NCBI GenBank assembly: GCA_033557465.1
Contig: CM066039.1
Coordinates: 397,377,440 to 397,441,439 of the forward strand
Source of the DNA: Ichthyophis bannanicus
Lineage: Eukaryota; Chordata; Amphibia; Gymnophiona; Ichthyophiidae
Direction: 5' to 3'
DNA length: 64,000 bases
Shown: positions 52,900 through 63,054 of the stretch, in pieces
Numbering within the stretch: position 1 is the stretch's first letter
Layout: each line of letters begins with the position of its first letter
Notes under the pieces: model-generated
The model's database searches: none
Seen by the model: the letters and a program-made list of their open reading frames with translations, nothing else
Told to the model about the DNA's origin: nothing
Position numbers and translations under genes: made by a program

Positions 52900-54555
52900 G
52901 GGTTTTAGGCGCGGGGATCCAAGATGGTGTTTCGTCTGTGAGCAGTAGTGGCGGTGGGTTTTTCTTCCTCGGTATAGATGGGTAAGAGGAAGGCGAAATG
53001 TCCTAAGAAGTCCTCCTCTAGCCCGGCAACCTCTTCTACCCTTCCCCCGCCTATGGTTGGACCATTAGATTCGTTTGTTACGCCGCTGCGGCAGTCTATA
53101 GTTCCGACGGAGGAAAGCCCCACAGTTTCACGGTCGGGGCCAGGTGGCTTGACTGGTGACTCGGGGCCAGAGATCTCTCCGCCGGTGCAGTGGCGGCCTC
53201 CCAAAGATCCACTATTGAGTCGGATTCCGGCGCAGGCTGAGGAGGAGCCTCATTCCGATTTGGGAGAGTGTTCTGGTCCTGGAGGATCGGCGGCACTACG
53301 GAGAAGTGAGTCTTCTGGATCTGCCCCATTGGTCAGCTCAATGGAATCGGCTGTGTGGAGGTCTGCAGACAGAGCGACGATGGCCGCTTCTGTTACTGGG
53401 GAGCCAGGAATGGACAGGCGTTCAACGCAGGAGCCCCTGGGGCAGCCACGAATGATCTTTTCTTTGGAACGACCTGCTGTTTTTACTTTGGAATCAATCT
53501 GGTCTGCCATTGTCAAGCTTGGAGATCTTCTTGCTCCCCAGGTGGTGGCTTTAGGCGCCCAGGTCCAGGTTCATACAAACTTACTCCAACAACATACTCT
53601 GGAGGTTACTGCTTTACAATCTTCGGTAGCAGAATTACAACAGAAGCTTTCTTCCTCTGAAGATGGTGTGTGTCAGTATCAGAAAGATACGTTGGCTTTG
53701 AAAGCAAGGATTGAAATGCTTGAAAATTCTTCTAGATATTGTAACCTTCGTTGTATAAATTTTCCCAGATTGTCTTCTATTTCAGCTAAAGAAATGTTTA
53801 GGAATATCTTCTGGAAGTCTTAGGGGTACCAGTAGAGTCTCACCCTCCTATGCTTAAAGTTTATTACCTTCCTTTAGGGAAAAAAGTGCCTCTTGAGGGA
53901 ACTAGTGATATAGGGAGTTAGTTAGATGTGTTAAATATTTCTGCTATATTGGAATTGTCAGGAACTGAGAGTGCTATACCATCAACACTGATAGCTACGT
54001 TTGTATTAGCTTCAGATAGAGACTGGTTCCTACGAATGTTTTTCAAGAAGCGCACTGTGCAATTCTGTGGGATGACTATTCGTGTTTTTCCTGATTTAGC
54101 GAAGGAAACTCAAAAACGGAGGAAAGAATTTATGTTATTACGCCCTGGAGTTTTGTTGTTGGGGGGTTTATACTTCTTAAAATTTCCCTGCAAATGTATG
54201 GTCAGGTTAAATAATCAATCTTATATTTTCTATGAGCCGTCCCAGCTAGTGGGCTTTTTGAGTGCTCGGCGTCCTTCTGAGGTGTCCCCTGAACCACTGC
54301 TTATGAGTTAGGTGTGATCGTTGCTCACATTCTTTTTCCTCTTTCTTTGTGGGTTTCATGTATATTGTTCCTTGGATCTTGGTTTATAGTGGGCTATAGG
54401 AAGCACTGGAAATTGTTTTTTGTACTTCAATTATTACTTTATTTTTTCAATGTTGATGATTTTCAATGTTGTATTTCTAAACCAGTGTCTTAATTTCCAT
54501 GAAGTTTTGATAAATGCTTCATTGTATGTTAAAATGATAAAGTATATAAAAAAAA
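52900..54555 (+). mobile_element. Half-L1 (HAL1-like) element copy 1: ORF1 without ORF2
   Basis: The element starts GGGTTTTAGGCGCGG, with AAGATGG shortly after as in L1 5' ends. It holds one ORF1 and about 250 bases of AT-rich 3' UTR, and ends in poly(A) (54548-54557). It is flanked by AATACGCACACTT (52887-52899) and AATATGCACACTT (54556-54568), a 13-base TSD with one mismatch. There is no ORF2 sequence. Its length, about 1.66 kb, equals that of copy 2 at 57.8-59.5 kb. Confidence 0.8.
52978..54311 (+). pseudogene. L1-type ORF1, one main break, copy 1
   Basis: The first block (52978-53823, 281 codons) begins MGKRKAKCPKKS. It has a long Pro/Ser/Gly-rich N-terminus and then a heptad-rich coiled coil at about residues 195-255 (LEVTALQSSVAELQQKLSS). 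The start of the RRM follows (NSSRYCNLRCINFP; family form RRNNLRL). A TAG at 53821 and frame changes to about 53925 interrupt the RRM. The second block (53928-54311) carries the rest: DRDWFLRMFF, then the C-terminal domain with RVFPDLAKETQKRRKEF and FEPSQ-like YEPSQLVGFLSAR. The layout matches L1 ORF1p. Confidence 0.82.
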
Positions 54556-54619
54556 AATATGCACACTTCTTTGCACAGATTTCCTGGTTTATTTTAAATG
54601 CTTATGCATATAGTTGATA

Positions 54620-55123
54620 AAGTATGGGGTCATTCTATCCCGTTGGGACATCCATCCCCACTATTCATCCCCCTGCCAAACCTGGCAATATCCTCCCTCT
54701 ACAAAAGCGGGTTTGTACGAGGAGGCCTAGAGAGGGGTGGGAGGGAGCGCTCCAGAGGTGGCGTTACGGCGGGCCATGACCCTGGACATACAGGGCCGAT
54801 TCAGAGGCTGGCCCTGTATTTCTGGGGCCTCAAATCTAGACAGGGGACATATCCCACCTTGAAGGTGGAATAAATCCCCTGGACGGAGGGGGACCCGGGG
54901 ATGCAGGTGATGGGACGCCTGGCGTTGTGGCTCCATTCAGGTAGCCGGGTATGTGGCTGGCTGTGCAGATTGATCAGAATCAGGGACCAGCCTGCACATG
55001 CAGGCCGTAGACCCGATTCTGATCCCATGGGCATGTCGGGATCAGAATCGAGTCTACCTCTGTTCGCCCCGTTTCTGATCGGTTACACAGGGGCTGCATG
55101 GCCTGTATGGAATTGGCCTCTAT
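54620..55123 (+). repeat. Unclassified interspersed repeat U1, copy 2
   Basis: It is homologous to 6285-6717 (CCGTTGGGACATCCATCCCC, TACAGGGCCGATTC, GGCCCTGTATTTCTGGGGCC). It ends at GGCCTCTAT, exactly where copy 1 continues GTTACTATG; a TIR element interrupts it here. Confidence 0.6.
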
Positions 55124-56532
55124 GGGCCCGATTTTCAAAGGCATTTGCATGGGTAACTTCCCTAGTTACCCGTGTAAATGCCTTATCCAGAATTTTCAAA
55201 GGGCACCTACACGGGTAATGCCTTTCGAAAATCCCGGATAAATCACTTATGCGCTCAGATGCTATCTACTTAGCATTGGAGCATGTTGGGGGCATTCTGG
55301 GATAAAGCGGAGGTGGGCCATGGTGCTACACGGTTAGCGCTCTGCGCCTTAAAGATAGGAATGGGAAAACCTCACCTACCTTTAAGGCACTGGAGCTAAC
55401 CGTGTAGCATCAAAAATCGGTGCTACACGGGTAGCTCCTGCAGCTACCTGTCTGTGTGGCAACACCTGGATTTTCAATGCCAGGGCCACATTTGACTCTG
55501 GCATGGAAAATCCATGTTAGGCGGGAGAGGGCAGGCTATGTGCCGATGTGGCCCATGTTTATGTTTATTGAAATACTTGATATACTCCAGGGCGGTTTAT
55601 AATGAAAACAAACACAATGGCCGTAGGCTTTAGAAAAGGAAAGGAACTTCATTAAGGACAGGAAAGAGAACAGAAAGAGAAGAAACACGATGCCTATAAG
55701 TGCCTGGGGACAGAGGTTAGGTAATGGTGGACTGTAAAGTCGAAGACGGTTTCAAAGAGGTGGGTCTTCAGAAGGGTTTTGAACTTAGTGAAAACGGGTT
55801 CCTGCCGTATTGTGGAGGGGAGAGAGTTCCATAGTGAGGGTCCCAAAAAAGAAGAATGCAGAGTGCCAGGTGGATTGGAGGTGAGCACGGGAGGGAGACG
55901 GGAGCACCAGATGGTTAATATGGATAGAGCGAAGACTGCAGGAGGGAGTATGGAATTGCAATAAGTCAACCAAATACTGTGGAATATCAATATGTATAAC
56001 ACGATGAATTATTGTTAAAAGTTTGTGATGAAAGTGATAGGCTACAGGAAGCCAATGTCATGGAATGAGAATTGGCATGATATGATCACGCGGGAGGAAT
56101 GGGTTATAATCCGAGCAGTTGTATTCTGTATTAATTGCAAGCGATGAAGTTGAGTTTTAGTAATACCAGAGAAGGCCAAGTTACAGAAATATATACGTGA
56201 CATAACCAAAGACAAGAGCAGTGTAGTCAAGATCTGTGGGGAGAGAAAGGGACAGACAGCGTGTATTTGTCGGAGGTGATAAAAGGAGGAACGAGAAAGG
56301 AGAGAGATGTGATCATGAAAGTTAAGCGCCAAGTCAAGAATCAGGCCAAGATAACGAATAGAGGAGACTAAGGGGATAGCAGAACCAGCAAGAGTTGGGG
56401 CAGCTGTGGGACACGAGGTACCAAAAGTGAACCAGATTGTGAAAGTCTTAGACAGATTAAGATACAGATTTGGAGGTCAACCAGGAGGAGACGTGTTACA
56501 AGCATAGCACCACCCAGCTCAAAATCGGGCCC
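55124..56532. mobile_element. Non-autonomous TIR element (Harbinger-like?) with nested L2
   Basis: The terminal inverted repeats GGGCCCGATTTT (55124-55135) and AAAATCGGGCCC (56521-56532) are perfect 12-mers. The triplet TAT precedes the left end and follows the right end. The U1 paralog at 6.7 kb shows the uninterrupted site (GGCCTCTATGTT), which supports a 3-bp TSD. Without the L2 insertion the element is about 0.5 kb. Inside are further stems, for example TGCTACACGGTTAGC with GCTAACCGTGTAGCA. No transposase is encoded. A 3-bp TSD suggests PIF/Harbinger, though TAT is not the usual TWA. Confidence 0.65.
55553..56460 (-). mobile_element. L2 LINE copy d, nested in the TIR element
   Basis: On the minus strand are the RT C-terminal part (56042-56332: PQILTTLLLSLVMSRIYFCN, LQLIQNTTARIITHSS) and the C-terminal domain (55694-56002: FLGPSLWNSLPSTIRQ, FKTLLKTHLFE). 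The element ends in an L2-like tail at about 55555-55600 (TTTATTGAAATACTTGATAT, CAGGGCGGTTTATAATG). A frameshift separates the two blocks. Confidence 0.8.
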
Positions 56533-57354
56533 TATGTAAATAAATCCAAAGCCCTCCCCCCAGGAATGCCTTCACTCAATTCTGATAAAGTTCTGTATCT
56601 AGATTTATAGGCGCATACCCTGTGTAACTTTATTAATGGCCGTTTCTGTGTGGAAAACACTGTTTTTCACACCAGAAAGTCTTAACATTACCCCTATAGA
56701 ATTCAGCATTCATCAGGGTAGCCACTGCATAAAGATATCAGATGATATGTCCACCATTAATCCATTTCAGTAGAGCTGTTGAATAGTGTGCAGTTCTAAA
56801 CATAGATGGAAAGCTTATGACAGCTATTTGTGTTTCCTACTGAAAAGGATAAAGTTATTCAGATAGCGCCGAATATCAACACTATCTACATCAATTTTGT
56901 TTCTCCCCTGCCTTCCCCCCAGCCGCCTCTTCCTAACTGCATAATATTGGCCAGACATCAAGATGTCTAGTCAAATGTTATGCATCTGTTGGCCCCTAAT
57001 ATTGCCAAAAAGGATTTACATGAGTGTTTCTGAAGTTTGGAATATCAACCTCAAAGTTCTTTTTGCATTTTATCATTTCTCTAATCTGGCTTGTGCTGCT
57101 TACTCCAGTCTTCCCCCATCTCCTCACATATGCCTCTATTCTGCCTCTTTCTCTCGCTCCTCTCCAGTTTTGTGTGTCTGTCATTTGAGGGAACTGCTAG
57201 GCTCTGTGCCTCTCTTAGTCTCGTTCTGATAATACCATGATATCATGGACAGTGAAAGACAAGGACAAAGCCACAGCCCAGTAGAAAGAATCACTTGTTC
57301 ATGCTTAGGAGGCTGTTGGGGAAGGGGGGAGAAAGGGTCAGAAACGTTAAGTCC
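56533..57354. other. Unassigned sequence
   Basis: No gene is supported. GGCCAGACATCAAGATG at about 56950 is the inverse of CATCTTGATGTCTGGCC at 52807. Open frames at 56.96-57.23 kb have no recognisable domain. Confidence 0.4.
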
Positions 57355-57445
57355 TTTATTTATTTATTTACATTCTCTTATATACCGTGCTATTCTGCAT
57401 CAGTGCGGTTTACATTGAACAAACTGAAATTACATTGAACAGGGC
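57355..57445 (-). repeat. L2-type 3' tail fragment, minus
   Basis: (TTTA)n, then CATTCTCTTATATACCGTGC, then CATCAGTGCGGTTTACATTG. It is the reverse complement of the segment at 63605-63697 almost base for base. Confidence 0.85.
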
Positions 57446-57823
57446 ATTATAACTTGGAGATAACTATTTTACAGGGAACATGGGCTATGGAGGGTTAATG
57501 CACTTTGTCTTTCTGTAATGATTCATCTCTTTTCTCTACTAGGAGTAGGAGAAGAAAGAACAAGGTATATGCCCAATGCTGAATGCCAGGGCCAATGTTC
57601 CAGGGCCCCACCACCCTGGGGGCATAATAGACAACAGCTGCAGCTCGTTATCATCCATGCAGGTAATTGCCCTCAACAACCGAGGACAGCGTTTCTTGGT
57701 CTGGGCTGCCGGGTCCATAGATTAAATTCCTTGCAGAAGACAAGAGAGAAATAGGATTGCACAGTACAATGGAAGTGGCGTCATTATTATTAGTAATAAG
57801 TCACTCAGGCAAATCCCATTTCA
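57446..57823. other. Unassigned sequence
   Basis: No gene or clear repeat was recognised. Confidence 0.4.
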
Positions 57824-57835
57824 TTCATATTTCTC

Positions 57836-59486
57836 ATTTATTTATTTATGCAATTTTCATATTAATACAAGAACAAAATCTTGTCAGTAAGGAGAGCAAA
57901 GAGAAAAATCCACGCAGAATCCATTAACTCCATACCATATCCAAGAAATAAAGCAAAAAGGTTTGCCCCATACCAGTCCCCAACACAGAGGACAAGCATT
58001 AACACAATACACAGGCAACATTTTCCAAATGTAACAAGAAACAATCCAAGCAGACTGGAGGTATTCTATTCCTCCGGTGAGCTCACCCTACAAACCTTAG
58101 TGCTTGATTTACGGGGGGTCTACAGAGGAAGGTTCAGAACCCACAAGCTTAGAGGAAATAAAGGCAGACAACTGCTGGGAGTCAAGAAATATAGAATTAG
58201 TCCCAGCCAATTTGACTAGGCACTTACATGGAAAATGGAGGAAAAATAACGCACCCAGCTGAAGCACCCTGGGTTTAAGAAGTAAAAATTGCTTCTGCCT
58301 TTTCTGTGTGGCCCAAGAAATAGCAGGGAAAATTCAAATTAAAGATCCCATAAACTCTTTAGTAGAAGCTCGAAAATACTTCTTTAATATCCAGTCCCGG
58401 TTGACGTCTAATGCCAAGGTGACCAATAAAGTTGCGGCTAGCCCGGAATCAGACCCCAACCGTTCCCAGAAACCAGCAAGATTAAAACTATCACAGCAGA
58501 TGAAGTAACTGGGCCCTGACCGCCAGCCTGCCGAATCTTAGCAGAAGGCAGATAATACACTCTAGATACTGGAGGAAGAGATTCCGTTGGAATTTTTAAC
58601 ACGTTAGTCAAAAGCTTCTTTAAAAGTTCTATAGGTGAGAAAGCTGGCATTTTGGGAAAATTTCTTAGGTTCCTGCTTCTAGACACATTCTTCAGGGTCT
58701 CAGTCTTTTGTTGCAAACTCTCAGCATCTCTCATAATTGCAAACAGAGTCCTGGAGTGAGTCCACCCTTGTATCCAATGCAGACATCTTTACAGGCAGAA
58801 CACCCAATAACAATTCATGTATCTCCACCCTCTGGCCAAAACTAGCAAGCTGACCAGAAATAGCTTGAAGCTGTCACAATATTGACTGCTCAAGTCTGAA
58901 AAGTGCATCCCCAACCATTTCAAAAGTAAAGACTGAAGGTCTCTTTAAATTCAGTTGAGTTACAGGCACCCAAACTTGTACTTGTGGTAAACCAGACGAC
59001 ACAGACGGCAGAGCAGTTAGTTGTCCCCCTCCTCACTATGGCTCCAAGCAATCCTCCTCACCCCCCACTACTCCTGCATTGTCAGCTAAAACCTCTATCA
59101 CTCTGGAAACACTTCCAGGGCAGAGGGGCTGCACATCTAGCAAGGGAAACCCCGTGGCTTCACCCATCGGGACTTCTCTCACCACAGCCTCAGTCAGCAC
59201 AACTGCAGGCTGAGCAGGAGGGAGCTGGCACTTGAGGCTCAGTGAAACAACCAGCCCTGGGCTGACGGGAGTCCTTCTTCTAACTCCACATCTGCAGACA
59301 GGCCGCCCGAAGTTCTCACACCTCCAGCGGGCAAGAGGAAAGAATCCATCGGCCCAGCTGCCATCACTCGCTCCAGCTGGAGCTTAGCTTTTCACAGCAT
59401 ACAAGGAAAAGGTTAAGAAGAAACACCAGAACTGGAGTTCCTCAGTGAGCATCTGTTTGTGCCGCCACCATCTTGCTTCTCCTCCC
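57836..59486 (-). mobile_element. Half-L1 (HAL1-like) element copy 2, minus strand
   Basis: Read on minus, the element starts GGGAGGAGAAGCAAGATGGTG and carries an ORF1 relic. About 270 bases of 3' UTR follow, ending TTGCATAAATAAATAAATGA. The flanks are TTCATATTTCTC (57824-57835) and TTCATGTTTCTC (59487-59498), a 12-base TSD with one mismatch. There is no ORF2. At 1.65 kb it matches copy 1 in length and layout. Confidence 0.8.
58105..59400 (-). pseudogene. L1-type ORF1 relic, copy 2
   Basis: The frame is broken by several stops and shifts. A coiled-coil region lies around 58740-58900 (MSALDTRVDSLQDSVCNYE). An RRM-start block reads RNLRNFPKMPAFS (about 58650), followed by VYYLPSAK, DVNRDWILKKYFRAST and FPAISWATQKRQKQFLLLKP. 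The C-terminal block FPCKCLVKLAG ... QQLSAFISSK ends near 58105. Several segments align with copy 1 (DRDWFLRMFF, ETQKRRKEFMLLRP, FPCKCMVRL, SQLVGFLSAR), so the two share a recent-to-moderate common ancestor. Confidence 0.78.
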
Positions 59487-59498
59487 TTCATGTTTCTC

Positions 59499-60041
59499 TT
59501 TACCGTGTGCTATGAAATCCATAAGCCTGAAGATGGGCAGCTTTAGAAACACACTTAAGAAAATAATACTGAATGTGATCAGATCTGAAACTTTGAAGGA
59601 GCCACAGGGATATTCTACAGGACTTTCACTTTTGCATTTTTAACAAAGCATCACATGAGTCAGGCATGAGTAAGTAAGCAATAGACACCAACCCATGTTT
59701 CCCATTCTTCCTTGAGGAAGCAGACCTGGGAATGGGGTAAATCTATGTGAAAGCCCCTTTCAATTTGCCAGTATGCACATTTCATCTGCTTTAACTGATG
59801 CCAATGTTTCTCATGTTGGGTTTAGGGCAATTTCTCTTCTGACTCAGTTGTCGCTCCAAGTTGGATCTTTGCATTTCATTTATTCCCAGGTGTTGCAAAT
59901 ACGCAGGGTAATTTTACAAAAAGTGACCTAGGTTGAGAGGCAAGATGGCATTTATTTTATAAGGACACAAAGCGCTCAAGGGAGGGACATTGAAGGAGGA
60001 ATTGAGATGCCCAGGTAGGGGTGTGCTTGATTACCTCCTAT
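59499..60041. other. Unassigned sequence
   Basis: No gene or clear repeat was recognised. Confidence 0.4.
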
Positions 60042-60250
60042 ATTTTACATGCAGCCACACAGATGTATAATACATGAGTCTACTCACGTGTATAATACCT
60101 GCAGCTGCACACATGTACAGTACATACAGCCACACGTGTATGGTACATGCAGCCAAACGTGTATACAGTACAAGTAGTCACACATATGTACAGTACCTGC
60201 AGTCATACAAGTGTACTGGACATGCAGTTGTACATGTGACAGCACCTGCA
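60042..60250 (+). repeat. 24-25-bp minisatellite, about 8 units, array 1
   Basis: Units take forms such as CAGCTGCACACATGTACAGTAC and CAGTCATACAAGTGTACTGG. The final units (CATACAAGTGTAC, ATGCAGTTGTACATGTGACAG, CACCTGCACAC) match the end of the second array at 63960-64000. Confidence 0.8.
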
Positions 60251-60461
60251 CACCTGCTTTCCAAGAGGGACTGGAGAAGGACATAAGGAGGCTGAATTTC
60301 AGAGCCTGGAGGATCCCCGGGAGAAAGAAATCAGTGCTTGTCTGAGGAACCATCCCCAAGGTAAAGCCAGCAGTTTCAGAGCTGAGAAATCAACAGAGAA
60401 ACAGTTTGCTATTGCTAAGGTCCAGGAAGCAGAGCCCTCACCATCTACTGCTAAGAGGTGG

Positions 60462-60797
60462 GTGGAAAGTTTTACGTATGGGAAAAGTCATAACCCTGAT
60501 AAAAGCAGAACAGCTGAGTCTTCAAAGCTAGAAGCACTGAGAGAGTTGTTTGCTGAAGGAAAACTTCACTCCCCTAATACAACTGTGCCTTTACAAGCTG
60601 AATTGCTGTGGAATCAGTTCCAGGAATTTGTAAAGGAGAGAAAGTCTGGGAGAGTTTGTAACTTTGATAGAGATACCATATATTCTGATGCCATAGAAGG
60701 AATGCAAATAGATTCCTGTTTGCCAAGCTCTGAGTGTGAACCTGTACCAATGGATTGCTCATTGTGTTTAAAAGAAGAGTCTGCATTATTGAACTGA
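60462..60797 (+). pseudogene. LTR-borne ORF of the second LTR-like sequence
   Basis: The frame is open from about 60246 to the TGA at 60795-60797, about 180 codons, without a clear ATG in the first part; 60462 is a GTG. The product is charged (EKSTEKQFAIAKVQEAE; FQEFVKERKSGRV). It ends EPVPMDCSLCLKEESALLN, compared with ELECMDCSLSKLLF in the gypsy 5' LTR. The shared MDCSL near the C-terminus suggests homology. No known fold was recognised. Confidence 0.45.
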
Positions 60798-60999
60798 GCT
60801 GAGAGACTGTGAAACAATATAGAGAATAAGTGCAATACCTGCTTAGAATTAAGGAAAGCTAATTCTGTGTTTTACTAAGCTTAATTGCCTTCTGAAGCTA
60901 AGAAGCAGTGCTTAGAAGAAGTTTGCTTTGAGAAAAGAAAATCACAGCTGTTGCAAGTTTATCTGTATTTCTGTTGAATGACCACACGAGGCAGTCCTC

Positions 61000-61985
61000 A
61001 TAAGAACATAAGAACATAAGATATGCCATACTGGGTCAGACCAAGGTCCATCAAGCCCAGTATCCTGTTTCCAACAGTGGCCAATCTAGGTCATACGTAC
61101 CTAGCAGTTTCCCCAAAAGACACAGGTTCTGCAATGCTTGTACTAGGTCAAGCATTGATATCCTGGGTCCCTTCTTAATAATGGTTTATGGACCTTTCCT
61201 CCAGGAACTTGTCCAAACCTTTTTTAAACCCAGCTACACTAACAGCCTTTACTACATCCTCCGGTAACAAATTCCAGAGTTTGATTACACGTTGAGTGAA
61301 AAAATATTTTCTTTTATTAGTCTTAAATAGTTTACCCTGTAGCTTCATTGCATGTCCCCTAGTCTTTCTATATTCTGATAACATAAACAGTCGATCTACA
61401 TTTACCCGTTCCACTCCGTTCATTAATTTATAGACTTCTATCATATCTCCCCTCAGCCGTCTCTTTTCCAGGTTAAAGAGCCGTAGCCTTTTTAGCCTTT
61501 CTTCATAGGAGTATCCTTCCATCCCCGTTACCATTTTGGTGGCTCTTCTCTGAACCTTTTCTAATAACGCTATATCCTTTTTAAGATACGGCAACCAGAA
61601 TTGCACACAATATTCAAGGTGCAGTCTCACCATGGAACGGTATAGAGGCATTATAATATCTTTTGTTTTATTTTCCATTCCTTTCCTTATGATACCTAGC
61701 ATTCTGTTTGCTCTCTTGGCTGCCGCTGCACACTGGGCCGAGGGTTTTAACATGTTATCCACAATGACGCCTAAATCTTTTTCCTGGGTGGTGGTTCCTA
61801 ATGTGGAACCTTGCATCGTGTAACCATAGTTTGGGTTGTTCTTCCCTAGGTGCATAACTTTGCACTTGTCCACATTTAATTTCATCTGCCATTTTGATGC
61901 CCAGTCTTCTAATTTATCAAGATCCTCTTGCAATTTTCCACAATCCTCTTGGGTGTTAACAACTTTAAATAGTTTTGTGTCATCT
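61000..61985 (-). mobile_element. CR1-A LINE copy 5
   Basis: This 5'-truncated CR1-A on the minus strand ends in the AAGAACATAAGAACATAAGA tail (plus strand, 61002). GTCCTC occurs on both sides (60994-60999 and 61986-61991), a likely 6-base TSD. The truncation point is just after the FADD box. Confidence 0.9.
61175..61933 (-). CDS. CR1-A RT C-terminal region, open
   Basis: There are 252 codons without a break. The protein covers the region after FADD: LDKLEDWASKWQMKLNVDK, TTTQEKDLGVIVDNMLKP, LYRSMVRLHLEYCVQFW, RATKMVTGMEGY, and the FLEERSINHY end. Catalytic RT is absent. The intact frame and the discernible TSD make this one of the youngest insertions in the window. Confidence 0.88.
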   Translation of the reverse strand: MQEDLDKLEDWASKWQMKLNVDKCKVMHLGKNNPNYGYTMQGSTLGTTTQEKDLGVIVDNMLKPSAQCAAAAKRANRMLGIIRKGMENKTKDIIMPLYRSMVRLHLEYCVQFWLPYLKKDIALLEKVQRRATKMVTGMEGYSYEERLKRLRLFNLEKRRLRGDMIEVYKLMNGVERVNVDRLFMLSEYRKTRGHAMKLQGKLFKTNKRKYFFTQRVIKLWNLLPEDVVKAVSVAGFKKGLDKFLEERSINHY

Positions 61986-62342
61986 GTCCTCGGTGTAAGC
62001 TTGTGGGAATAAGAACAGCTGAACAGTGAAAAGAGGTTTTTGTTACGTCACTCTCTGTTACCTGATTTATCCTTTATGTTGGAGAAGCATCCTTTTTGCC
62101 GTGTTTGTGTATTGAGCTTAAATGCCCTGGAAATCCCCACAAAATAAATTTTCTTGCTGCCTTGAACCACCGACTCACAACTACAATTTGTCCTTAAAGA
62201 ATAAACTAACTACAAGTCCCAGAATACCCCTGGTGACAAGAAGGGAAGCTTTATTCAAAAGTGGACAACATAAGGCTGTTTCCTGCTTGTAAGCTCTTGG
62301 GCCCAAGCAGAAGCATTGTAATGTACAATAATTCCAGTCAAA

Positions 62343-62510
62343 CAGTGCAGGAGTGGCCTAGTGGTTGGGGCAAGGTACTTCAGGCCTGAAGGTCAGGGGT
62401 TCAAATCCCACTAGAGGACAGCAACCTTGGGCCTGGAAGGACTTGGATTTCTAGTTCCACAGGTGCTCCTTGTGGTCTTGGGCAAGCCACTTAACCCTCC
62501 ATAGCCCATG
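62343..62510 (+). repeat. tRNA-derived SINE, 3' end replaced by an L2
   Basis: A-box TGGCCTAGTGGTTGG and B-box GGGGTTCAAATCCC are followed by GCTCCTTGTGGTCTTGGGCA and CTTAACCCTCCATAGCCCATG. The copy stops at (TTTA)n, where an L2 on the minus strand begins. Confidence 0.82.
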
Positions 62511-63036
62511 TTTATTTATTTATTTATTTACATTTCTTATATACCGCGCTATTATAATCAGTGCGGTTCACAGAAGAACAGAAACACACTACAATGCAGT
62601 ATGGTACATTGAGTTTACATGGAACAGGTGGTCAAAAACTTGGGTGAACTGGGGAGAACTATATACAGAATATATACAAATCATACAGTAGTAGTAAGTA
62701 TTCACATGGGGTATATGGATTCAGAGTGGGTGCAGGAGCTTTTGGGATGGAGTGATGGAGGTGGCGGTTGGTTAACCATTGTCGACCGGGAGCAGTGGGA
62801 TGTGGAAGGTGGGGGGTCAATGTAGAGGTTGTGTGTTTTTCAGGCTTGGTATCGGGGTAGTGCTGAAGGAACAGGTGGGGTTTGAGGGCCTTTCTGAACA
62901 TCATTAAGTTCGGGATGGCACGGATTTCTGGGGGGAGGGCGTTCCAGGCCATGGGTGTGAAGATGGAGAAGGCTGTACTTGCCATTAACTTTGAAAATTT
63001 TGTCACAGATTTAGGTACTTCGAGTGTATTCAACTG
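62511..63036 (-). mobile_element. L2 LINE copy e
   Basis: On the minus strand the L2 ORF2 C-terminal domain (62659-63033) has FSIFTPMAWNALPPEIRA and FRKALKPHLFL and is open for 124 codons. It ends in an L2-type tail, (TTTA)n plus TATACCGCGCTATTATAATC, at 62511-62570. Confidence 0.85.
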
Positions 63037-63054
63037 AGTGGATCTCCTGGTCCT

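Larger units (their letters stand above)
60246..62240 (+). mobile_element. Second LTR-like sequence (gypsy type?), split by CR1-A copy 5
   Basis: Left of the CR1 lies an open coding stretch ending in a C-terminal motif shared with the gypsy LTR ORF, followed by about 200 bases. Right of it (61992-62240) is an AT-rich stretch with AATAAA (CCACAAAATAAATTTTCTTG, about 62140) and AACTACAAGTCCCAGAATACC. That wording parallels the gypsy LTR end (polyadenylation signal, then GAACTACAACACCCACAAACC). I infer one old LTR of a related family. I did not find its termini or internal genes. Confidence 0.45.

Noticed and set aside
52807..56965. CATCTTGATGTCTGGCC and its inverse as TIRs of one large element spanning the half-L1
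   Set aside because: Only 17 bases match, and the outer flanks show no TSD. More likely two copies of a short unknown repeat.
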